From contig NZ_JARFYM010000005.1 of assembly GCF_030272705.1 (NCBI RefSeq), positions 186,001-250,000 of the forward strand: DNA of 64,000 nt. Direction: 5' to 3'. This document shows, piece by piece, positions 35,454 to 41,733 of this stretch. Below the pieces are notes generated by a model that was not told the origin of the DNA, searched no databases, and was given only the letters and a program-made list of their open reading frames with translations. Made by a program: the position numbers and the translations under genes. Every line of letters begins with the position of its first letter. Within the stretch, counting starts at the first letter, position 1. The stretch is from Rhizobium mayense. GTDB lineage: Bacteria > Pseudomonadota > Alphaproteobacteria > Rhizobiales > Rhizobiaceae.

Positions 35454-35957
35454 TCAATTGGAAGAGAGCACCATGGACCAATAGGGCTTGTCACTGGAAG
35501 AGGGTGCGTAGGCGAGAGCGACGCCGAGACCGTTATATTTGCCGAGCATGTTGTGCAAATGCTTCGGCGAATTGATCCATGCCGTCACGGCGGCATTCAC
35601 GTCGCGCTGACCTTCGGCAATGTTCTCGGCTGCCGGCAGCTTGACGCCGCTTGCCTTGACGCGGGTGCCGAAGTTGTCGCCGATCCCGATCAGATGCTCC
35701 ATCTTGCCGGCATCTGCCATCCGTTTGGCCTGGTAGATTGCCGCGGTGCTGGCAGCCGGATCGATTTTGAGCGGCGGCAGCCCGTTCTTGGCGCGCAGCG
35801 AGTTGACGAGCGGCAGCGCGGAAGCGGTCTGGTCGTGAGCGGGCGTGTTGGAAACATGGGTGGGCGGCGTGGCGCAACTCGCGACGAGGGCAACGAGCGC
35901 AAGGCCGGTGAGGCGCAGCGCTTGGCGCCGCGTAGAAAGCGAAACGTCAGGGATCAT
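35454..35957 (-). CDS. CAP-domain lipoprotein
   Basis: The 167-residue product has a lipobox-like LVALVASC ending near residue 28, so it is probably a lipid-anchored periplasmic protein. It is followed by a CAP (SCP/PR1) domain with LVNSLRAKNGLPPL, MEHLIGIGDNFGTRV, GQRDVNAAVTAWINSPKH and HNMLGKYNGLGVALAY. CAP domains bind small hydrophobic or peptide ligands; bacterial roles are unsettled. It lies in a short minus-strand run with the DUF6460 gene (3 bp upstream) and the MATE gene. Confidence 0.88.
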   Translation of the reverse strand: MIPDVSLSTRRQALRLTGLALVALVASCATPPTHVSNTPAHDQTASALPLVNSLRAKNGLPPLKIDPAASTAAIYQAKRMADAGKMEHLIGIGDNFGTRVKASGVKLPAAENIAEGQRDVNAAVTAWINSPKHLHNMLGKYNGLGVALAYAPSSSDKPYWSMVLSSN

Positions 35958-35960
35958 ATT

Positions 35961-36227
35961 TTAACGGCGGTAATTGAGAAGACGGAGGATGATGAAAAGT
36001 GGAATAACGATCGTGGCGCCGAGCAGCAGATAATCGCCGAACTCGCCGAGCGCGGCAAAACCGCTATGCCAGAGATCAAGAACGAAGCGGCGCAGACCAT
36101 ATAGAAAATCCAGCGGACGCCAGCCGAAGAATTTCATCACGAAACCGACGATCAGCGACACGATGACAAGCTTCACGAGCGTGCGGCCGGGCGAGTCGCC
36201 CAGAAACCTGTTCACCTGATCCGACAT
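35961..36227 (-). CDS. DUF6460-type small membrane protein
   Basis: The 88-residue protein has two hydrophobic segments (LVKLVIVSLIVGFVMKFFGW and DYLLLGATIVIPLFIILRLL) separated by an amphipathic stretch. The layout and sequence resemble DUF6460 proteins of Rhizobiales. ATG 36227 has GGAGA upstream; the frame extends 21 more codons without a site. It lies 3 bp before the CAP gene, so they form an operon. Function unknown. Confidence 0.8.
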   Translation of the reverse strand: MSDQVNRFLGDSPGRTLVKLVIVSLIVGFVMKFFGWRPLDFLYGLRRFVLDLWHSGFAALGEFGDYLLLGATIVIPLFIILRLLNYRR

Positions 36228-36309
36228 GCGGCTGTCTCCATAATGCCTATCGAGCGATTTCGAGATAAGGCTGCGCCCCGCGACTCGCAAGCGCTTTTGC
36301 CCAGTAGTA

Positions 36310-36360
36310 CCTGAAACACGTGCTTACCTGAAACAGATGTCTGCCTGAAATAGGACTTGA
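36310..36360. repeat. three tandem 17-bp imperfect repeats
   Basis: CCTGAAA occurs at 36310, 36327 and 36344, exactly 17 bp apart. The following bases vary (CACGTGCTTA, CAGATGTCTG, TAGGACTTGA). They lie between the divergent DUF6460 and methyltransferase genes and end 49 bp before the methyltransferase start. They could be regulator-binding repeats. Confidence 0.65.
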
Positions 36361-36408
36361 GTTTTTTTGTGGCCGAGTCAAAAGGCGGATGCCAACAGGA
36401 TCGAGATC

Positions 36409-37353
36409 ATGCTGCCGAGCCAGCTTTCCTCCGGCGACGTCATCGCCGACCGCCGCGCCGACTATGCGAAGATGCTTGCCGAAAGCGGCGAGCAGGCAAG
36501 CGCTGCCGAGTTGATGGAGCAGGCGCTGGAGCTGACGCCCGGCTGGGCGGCCGGCTGGTTCACTCTCGCGACCTATCGTGAAAAGGCGGGGAATACGCTG
36601 GGTGCCATCGAGGCGCTAAACCAGGTCCTGGTCCTCGATGCCGGCGATGTCTTCGGCGCACGCTTGAAACTCGCGGTTCTGGGGGCGGGCGATATGCCCG
36701 ATCAGCCGCCGAGCCGCTATGTCGAGCGGCTGTTCGATGACTATGCCGACCGGTTCGAGACATCGCTGGTCGAAAAACTCGGCTACAGCGTGCCACAGAA
36801 GCTCGCGGCTCTGATCGCCAGTACGGCTGCCATGCTCGGGCATTTCCGTCTTGCCGTCGATCTGGGCTGCGGTACGGGTCTGTTCGGCCCGGAAATCCGC
36901 GCGCGGGTCGATCGGCTGGAAGGATTCGATCTGTCGAAAGGCATGCTCGCCAAGGCAGCGGATAAGGGTGTCTATGATCACCTGGGACAAGCCGATCTAT
37001 CGCTGCCTCCGCCTTTGTCTGGCATTTTTTACGGCGGATTGGCGCCAAGGCGTGCCGATCTGATCACCGCCGCCGACGTCCTGATGTATCTCGGGAACCT
37101 CGAGAGCGTCATGACGATCGCCGCGGAACTGGCAGCTTCTGGGGCTGTGTTCGCCTTTTCGGTCGAGGATGCGGAAGAGAGGGAAGGTTATCTCTTGCGC
37201 GACTCATTGCGCTTCGCGCATTCGGAAGCCTATGTCGGGGCAATATTGGCCGCTCATGGTTTCGTCGTCCACAATCTGGTCCGCAGCGTCATTCGCATGG
37301 ATGCCGGAAAACCCGTGCGCGGCATTTTGTTCGTTACGCAAAAATCCGCCTGA
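36409..37353 (+). CDS. TPR-containing SAM-dependent methyltransferase
   Basis: The 314-residue product combines an N-terminal tetratricopeptide region (about 10-90: SGEQASAAELMEQALELTPGWAAGW) with a class I methyltransferase domain. Motif I is AVDLGCGTGLFGPEIR near 150, followed by GFDLSKGML and QADL. The substrate is unknown; the family is annotated in rhizobia as a predicted methyltransferase. The start is taken at ATG 36409 with GAG upstream, because the upstream frame start is TTG and adds no family-like sequence. Confidence 0.85.
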   Translation: MLPSQLSSGDVIADRRADYAKMLAESGEQASAAELMEQALELTPGWAAGWFTLATYREKAGNTLGAIEALNQVLVLDAGDVFGARLKLAVLGAGDMPDQPPSRYVERLFDDYADRFETSLVEKLGYSVPQKLAALIASTAAMLGHFRLAVDLGCGTGLFGPEIRARVDRLEGFDLSKGMLAKAADKGVYDHLGQADLSLPPPLSGIFYGGLAPRRADLITAADVLMYLGNLESVMTIAAELAASGAVFAFSVEDAEEREGYLLRDSLRFAHSEAYVGAILAAHGFVVHNLVRSVIRMDAGKPVRGILFVTQKSA

Positions 37354-37471
37354 TCGACCGAATCTTGCGAAATCTCAATAGGTCAGCATTCCTGACATAT
37401 TTCCCTTGATTGTCTCTGCGCGTTCCGCAGAATCTCGGAAAACAAGGGCCGGAAAACAAGGGAATGACGTT

Positions 37472-38107
37472 ATGACGAAGCTGAAGAGTGCTTTCGGCGT
37501 CTGGAACACCTCCGCCACCAGGCATTCGCTGGTCGAGGATGTCCAGGGCATATTCTCAGGCGGCCTGATATCGTCGCTCGGGCTCTTTTGCCTTTCAAGC
37601 GCCGGTCTCCTGACCGGCAGCACGGCCGGCGTCGCATTCCTATTGCATTATGCGATTGGCCTGAATTTCGGCCTGGCCTTCTTCCTCGTCAATCTGCCAT
37701 TCTTCTATCTGTCGCTGAAGCAACTCGGCCGCGCCTTCACCATCAAGACCTTTATCGCCATCGCGCTCACCTCGCTGCTGACCAACGTGCAGCCGCGTTT
37801 GCTGGAGATCGCCCATATCAATGCCTTCTGGTCGGCGCTGCTTGGCGGCGTTTTGCTGGGTTATGGGCTGCTCGCGCTTTATCGTCACCGCGCCAGCCTC
37901 GGCGGTGTCGGTATCTTGGGCATCTATCTGCAGGAACGTCTCGGGATACGTGCCGGGCTTGTCCAGCTCGGGGTCGACATGTGCGTGCTCGCTGTCGCCT
38001 TTGCGGTGACCACACCCTTCGTGGTCATCTGCTCCGTGTTGGGCGCAGTCGCGCTCAACCTCTTCGTTGCGATCAACCATCGGTCGGATCGTTACATCGC
38101 GCTCTAA
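37472..38107 (+). CDS. YitT family membrane protein
   Basis: The 211-residue protein has five or six membrane segments (for example GLISSLGLFCLSSAGLL, GLNFGLAFFLVNLPFFYLSLK, FWSALLGGVLLGYGLLALY) and matches the N-terminal part of YitT (DUF161) proteins. The start ATG 37472 has AAGGGA 8 bp upstream. Transport or regulatory roles have been suggested for the family but none is settled. The upstream gap shows a small repeated GGCCGGAAAACAAG stretch. Confidence 0.85.
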   Translation: MTKLKSAFGVWNTSATRHSLVEDVQGIFSGGLISSLGLFCLSSAGLLTGSTAGVAFLLHYAIGLNFGLAFFLVNLPFFYLSLKQLGRAFTIKTFIAIALTSLLTNVQPRLLEIAHINAFWSALLGGVLLGYGLLALYRHRASLGGVGILGIYLQERLGIRAGLVQLGVDMCVLAVAFAVTTPFVVICSVLGAVALNLFVAINHRSDRYIAL

Positions 38108-38121
38108 GCTGAGCGAAAGCC

Positions 38122-38313
38122 TTACTGCTTGCGCGTCTGGTCGGACTCTGCGATCGCGGCTTCGTGATACCAGCTATCGAAAGCAGCCGTGCAGATGCTT
38201 GGGCCTATGTCGGGAGTAAGGTTTACTTTCTCGCGCCGGGCGGCAGGGACCGGGCGAGCTGTGACGGGAAACTGATATATCTTTGCCGTTTCGCGATGAG
38301 GGCTGGTTGCCAT
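38122..38313 (-). CDS. DUF2735 domain protein upstream of glnII
   Basis: The 63-residue product starts at ATG 38313 behind GGGAGAG and has the DUF2735 hallmark RETAKIYQFPVTARP. The frame continues upstream to 38391, but only the short form has a good ribosome site and family-like length. Small DUF2735 genes occur beside glnII in Rhizobiaceae, and a link to nitrogen control is suspected from that context. It is divergent from glnII across a 444-bp region. Confidence 0.82.
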   Translation of the reverse strand: MATSPHRETAKIYQFPVTARPVPAARREKVNLTPDIGPSICTAAFDSWYHEAAIAESDQTRKQ

Positions 38314-38757
38314 TGCAATGTCTCTCCCTTTTTGGTGTTCAAGCGGGCGCGCTTCAAGAGACTGCTCATATATAGCAGAGTCCTTCCCCATTTTTGAGAT
38401 ATCTGCTCAAAAAAAATGCAAAAGGTTGAAATTATGGGCAATTTCGACGTTTTGCTGCTGGGGAGCGTGGTTTTCGGTTGCCTTATTGCTGCGCTGCTTC
38501 GAATCTGCCGCACTGCGACAACTTGGCAGCACCTTTCGGCCAAGTTGCTCATGATTTTGAAAGAATCGGCCATCCAGCGAGCCCAATTCAGCCGAAATTG
38601 ACTCCGATTTGCAGATTTTTCGTCGAGTGGCCGCGCATCTTACGCAGTTTGGCATGTCAAATGCATGTCACATGCCGGCCGTGGGTGGCGAAGATTTCCG
38701 GGCGGGGCGCCTTTGAGTTTTCTCTGCTTCGGGTAGTTAACCCTTATGAGGTGCGTA
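38314..38757. other. DUF2735-glnII intergenic region
   Basis: The gap contains a perfect 9-bp inverted repeat CAACTTGGC-N11-GCCAAGTTG (38519-38547), a sigma-54 promoter at 38650-38665 and the glnII leader. A 61-codon frame at 38416-38601 encodes a single hydrophobic stretch but has no support as a gene. Confidence 0.7.
38650..38665 (+). promoter_or_regulatory. sigma-54 (RpoN) promoter of glnII
   Basis: TTGGCATGTCAAATGCA contains GG and GC ten bases apart, in the expected TGGCA and TGC contexts of -24/-12 promoters. It lies about 95 bp before the glnII start. glnII is known in rhizobia to be driven by sigma-54 with NtrC under nitrogen limitation; I do not see an unambiguous NtrC site. Confidence 0.75.
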
Positions 38758-39795
38758 ATGACAAAATATAAGCTCGAGTATATCTGGCTCGACGGGTACA
38801 CCCCTGTACCGAACCTGCGCGGCAAGACGCAGATCAAGGAATTTGCTGATTTTCCGAAGCTTGAAGAGCTGCCGCTCTGGGGCTTCGATGGTTCGTCGAC
38901 GATGCAGGCCGAAGGCCGTAGCTCGGATTGCGTGCTGAAGCCTGTTGCCCTTTATCCGGACCCGGCTCGCACCAACGGCGTTCTCGTCATGTGCGAAGTC
39001 ATGATGCCCGATGGCGTTACCCCGCACGCTTCCAACAGCCGCGCGACTATCCTCGACGACGAGGACGCATGGTTCGGCTTCGAGCAGGAATACTTCTTCT
39101 ACAAGGACGGCCGTCCGCTTGGCTTCCCGGAATCTGGCTACCCGGCTCCGCAGGGCCCGTACTACACCGGCGTCGGCTACAAGAACGTCGGCAATATTGC
39201 CCGCCAGCTCGTCGAAGAGCATCTCGACCTCTGCCTGGCCGCCGGCATCAACCATGAAGGCATCAACGCCGAAGTGGCGAAGGGCCAGTGGGAATTCCAG
39301 ATTTTCGGCAAGGGCTCCAAGCGCGCCGCCGACCAGATCTGGATGGCCCGTTACCTGCTGCTGCGTCTCTGCGAAAAGTACAGCATCGACGTCGAGTTCC
39401 ACTGCAAGCCGCTCGGCGACACCGACTGGAACGGTTCGGGCATGCACTGCAACTTCTCGACCAAGTTCATGCGCGAAATCGGGGGCAAGGCCTACTTCGA
39501 AGCGCTCATGGCTCAGTTCGACAAGAACCTCGAAGCCCATATTGCAGTCTACGGCCCGGACAACCACCTGCGTCTGACCGGCAAGCACGAAACGGCTCCG
39601 TGGAACAAGTTCAGCTATGGCGTTGCCGACCGCGGCGCGTCGATCCGCGTTCCGCACTCCTTCGTCAAGAACGACTACCGCGGCTACCTCGAAGATCGTC
39701 GTCCGAACTCGCAAGGCGACCCCTACCAGATCGCTTCCCAGGTTCTGAAGACCATTTCGGAAGTTCCGACTGCGGCTGCTTCGGCCGCTGCCTGA
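38758..39795 (+). CDS. glnII: glutamine synthetase type II
   Basis: Eukaryote-like GSII that makes glutamine from glutamate and ammonia, characteristic of rhizobia and not adenylylated by GlnE. The 345-residue product opens with KLEYIWLDGYTPVPNLRGKT and shows LPLWGFDGSSTMQAEG, WFGFEQEYFF, GINHEGINAEVAKGQWEFQ and SGMHCNFSTK, typical of the octameric enzyme. ATG 38758 fits the family; an ATG 12 bp upstream is possible. It is transcribed from the sigma-54 promoter and followed by two hairpins. Confidence 0.97.
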   Translation: MTKYKLEYIWLDGYTPVPNLRGKTQIKEFADFPKLEELPLWGFDGSSTMQAEGRSSDCVLKPVALYPDPARTNGVLVMCEVMMPDGVTPHASNSRATILDDEDAWFGFEQEYFFYKDGRPLGFPESGYPAPQGPYYTGVGYKNVGNIARQLVEEHLDLCLAAGINHEGINAEVAKGQWEFQIFGKGSKRAADQIWMARYLLLRLCEKYSIDVEFHCKPLGDTDWNGSGMHCNFSTKFMREIGGKAYFEALMAQFDKNLEAHIAVYGPDNHLRLTGKHETAPWNKFSYGVADRGASIRVPHSFVKNDYRGYLEDRRPNSQGDPYQIASQVLKTISEVPTAAASAAA

Positions 39796-39800
39796 TCCCT

Positions 39801-39826
39801 CTTTGTCCCGGCACGCCGGGACAAAG
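39801..39826 (+). terminator. first hairpin after glnII
   Basis: CTTTGTCCCGG and CCGGGACAAAG pair perfectly around CACG. It lies 5 bp past the stop, with no T run. It may protect the mRNA 3' end ahead of the stronger terminator. Confidence 0.55.
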
Positions 39827-39833
39827 ACACAAT

Positions 39834-39867
39834 AAAAAGCGCGGGATTTCGGTCCCGCGCTTTTTTT
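39834..39867 (+). terminator. rho-independent terminator after glnII
   Basis: AAAAAGCGCGGGA pairs with TCCCGCGCTTTTT around TTTCGG, followed by more T. The A tract before the stem also makes it usable for the convergent gene that ends at 39884. Confidence 0.9.
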
Positions 39868-39883
39868 GTTCAGGCAAACGTGC

Positions 39884-40267
39884 TTACGCCGCCTTCGCGT
39901 CCTTATCGACCGTGTGCTGCGACCGGAAGCCTACAGCCAGCCGGTTCCAGATGCTGATGGCACCAATGGCGACTGTAATCTTGACCATCTCCTCGTCGCT
40001 GAAGTGCGGCTTCAACGTATCGAATGCTGCATCCGGAATACCCGTTTCGGCAATCTTGGTGACGGCATCGACCCAGCCGAGCAGGGCGCGTTCGCGCGCA
40101 TCGTAAACCGGCGATTCCCACCAGACGCACATCAGGTTGATCCACTGCTCGCTGAGCCCGTCATGCCGCGCCTCCTTGACATGCATGTCGACGCAATAGG
40201 CGCAGACTTGAGTGCAAGCCAAGCCGCCAATAATGAACTGCATCGGACGCATACGATCACTGTGCAT
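39884..40267 (-). CDS. AhpD/carboxymuconolactone decarboxylase-like protein, apparently 5'-truncated
   Basis: The frame of 127 residues keeps the redox/active motif CAYCVDMH and the downstream WESPVYDARERALLGWVDAV and FSDEEMVKITVAIGAISIWNRL of AhpD-like proteins (usually about 150 residues). The expected N-terminal helices (about 35-40 residues, ending near RASQINGC) are missing or unrecognisable, and the frame closes upstream at TGA. The break faces the accessory patch at 40344. The gene may be a remnant or a short functional form. Confidence 0.65.
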   Translation of the reverse strand: MHSDRMRPMQFIIGGLACTQVCAYCVDMHVKEARHDGLSEQWINLMCVWWESPVYDARERALLGWVDAVTKIAETGIPDAAFDTLKPHFSDEEMVKITVAIGAISIWNRLAVGFRSQHTVDKDAKAA

Positions 40268-40343
40268 GAGGTGGCAACTATTGTTGCGGATGACCAGTGC
40301 GTTTGATCAACCATGCCTTGCAAAAAGCGAGCGGCAAGAGCAT

Positions 40344-40361
40344 GTTTCTCTTAGGAGAAAC
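40344..40361 (+). promoter_or_regulatory. hairpin enclosing the ribosome binding site of the DUF5343 gene
   Basis: GTTTCTC, loop TTAG, GAGAAAC: a perfect 7-bp stem whose 3' side contains the AGGAGAAA Shine-Dalgarno, 5 bp before ATG 40367. It would hide the ribosome site in the RNA, a plausible translational brake on both genes of the pair. Confidence 0.6.
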
Positions 40362-40366
40362 AGAAC

Positions 40367-41077
40367 ATGGCACCAAAACCCACAGCAGTTGAAGTCAATG
40401 CGGAAGTAGAAACCAACAACAATTCGCAAAGCCCGGCAAGTGCTGCGCAGCGTAAGATTCCCGGCAACTTACCTTATTTAACGGCAAGCGGAACTTTAAA
40501 GAAGGCGTTAGATGGCATCATACCCGCGTCACGACCGGACAAATTCAATGCCGATTTTCTAGAGAATGTACTCAAACTCAGCGGCGGGGGCGCTCGGGCC
40601 TGTATTCCAATACTCAAGAAGATGGGCTTTTTGACAAGTGATGGAGCGCCAACTGAACTGTATGCAAAATTTCGAACAGAGGGAGGCAGAAGTTCGGCGG
40701 CCGCACAAGGCCTTCGTGCGGCATTTCAGGAAATATTCAGACGCAGCGAATGGGCTCATACGGTGGATGATGCCAAGTTGCGCGATATCGTGGTGGAAAT
40801 AACCGGCCTCGGCCCATCGGACCCCGTCCTGAAGGCCATAATAGCAACGTTTAAAGCCATAAGATCTTTCGTGGTTCCCGGCTTGGAACGAGATGATGCA
40901 ATGCCCATCAATGGGGTTGAAGACGTGGAGAATGTGAACACAGTAGTTGGTGTCGCGCCGAGCTCCAACGGAGATATCCGCCTCGCATACAACATCAATA
41001 TCGTACTACCCGAAACCTCTGACTTAAAAGTACTCAACGCCATTTTTCGGAGCATAAGGGAGAACTTGATGCGATGA
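40367..41077 (+). CDS. DUF5343 domain protein, partner of the HEPN gene
   Basis: The 236-residue protein has a disordered, polar N-terminus (about 1-32), then the DUF5343 core: LPYLTASGTLKKALDGI, NADFLENVLKLSGG, ARACIPILKKMGFLTSDG, PTELYAKFRTEG, then WAHTVDDAKLRDIVVEITGL and ATFKAIRSFV. The C-terminal 50 residues look beta-rich (DIRLAYNINIVLP). The molecular role is not known; the core resembles winged-helix or scaffold domains. It overlaps the HEPN gene by 4 bp (ATGA). Codon use is visibly more AT-rich than the neighbours, suggesting transfer. Confidence 0.8.
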   Translation: MAPKPTAVEVNAEVETNNNSQSPASAAQRKIPGNLPYLTASGTLKKALDGIIPASRPDKFNADFLENVLKLSGGGARACIPILKKMGFLTSDGAPTELYAKFRTEGGRSSAAAQGLRAAFQEIFRRSEWAHTVDDAKLRDIVVEITGLGPSDPVLKAIIATFKAIRSFVVPGLERDDAMPINGVEDVENVNTVVGVAPSSNGDIRLAYNINIVLPETSDLKVLNAIFRSIRENLMR

Positions 41078-41661
41078 ACGCTGAGGAGCAGGTAGAGTTA
41101 TTTGTGTTAAAATGTGCATCCTTGAAGATTGCGGTGGATGGCGTTAGCCCCGGGGCAACAGCCGACAACATAGGCGTGGTGCTTGACCAGCCAGGGATTA
41201 ACTCGTCTCTTGAACAGTTCTCTCAAGAGGTTCGGACGAATGCCAACCGCATGGCAGAATATTATAAACTCTTCTACATGCTTGAGAATGATATACGAAA
41301 ACTGATCGACGATACGCTTATAGAAGCGCACGGCGTGGACTGGTGGGACAAGCACTCACCGAACAGTGCAAAAGAGGAATGCAAGGCTAACCAGCAACGT
41401 GAGAAGGATGCTGGTTTCACAAGCCGTTCGGATAACGAGTTGGACTATATCTCCTTTGGCCAACTGGGAGACATCATTCGCAACAACTGGGATCTCTTTG
41501 GAGGAATTCTCAGCAATCAAAAGGCCTTAGGTCGCGTTATGTACTCGCTCAACAATCTGCGCGGTCCGATCGCTCACTGCGGTCTTCTGGCTGAGGATGA
41601 AGTTGATCGGCTTAAATTGACTGTGAAAGATTGGTTTCGCCTACTTGAAGGCCCGAAGTAG
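41074..41661 (+). CDS. HEPN (Swt1-type) domain protein, candidate RNase
   Basis: The 195-residue all-helical protein matches the Swt1-like HEPN class: RMAEYYKLFYMLENDIRKLIDDTL in the first half, SFGQLGDIIRNNWDLF in the middle and MYSLNNLRGPIAHCGLL near residue 170. In the last, R-G-P-I-A-H is the RX4H motif of HEPN ribonucleases. HEPN proteins act as toxins or anti-phage RNases. Start ATG 41074 lies inside the stop of the DUF5343 gene, after GGGAG at 11 bp. No separate promoter is seen. The toxin or RNase role is inferred. Confidence 0.8.
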   Translation: MNAEEQVELFVLKCASLKIAVDGVSPGATADNIGVVLDQPGINSSLEQFSQEVRTNANRMAEYYKLFYMLENDIRKLIDDTLIEAHGVDWWDKHSPNSAKEECKANQQREKDAGFTSRSDNELDYISFGQLGDIIRNNWDLFGGILSNQKALGRVMYSLNNLRGPIAHCGLLAEDEVDRLKLTVKDWFRLLEGPK

Positions 41662-41733
41662 AATTCGGCGAGAGCGTTTACGGATCTACCACCCTCCGCT
41701 TCTCATTCTCCGCATTTTGACTACATTTGCTCC

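Noticed and set aside
37438..37462. Short direct duplication of GGCCGGAAAACAAG-like sequence before the YitT gene
   Set aside because: Two short copies in tandem are easily made by slippage and do not overlap any recognised signal.
38416..38601. 61-codon frame with one hydrophobic segment upstream of glnII
   Set aside because: No clear Shine-Dalgarno, and it spans the inverted repeat of the glnII control region; likely chance.
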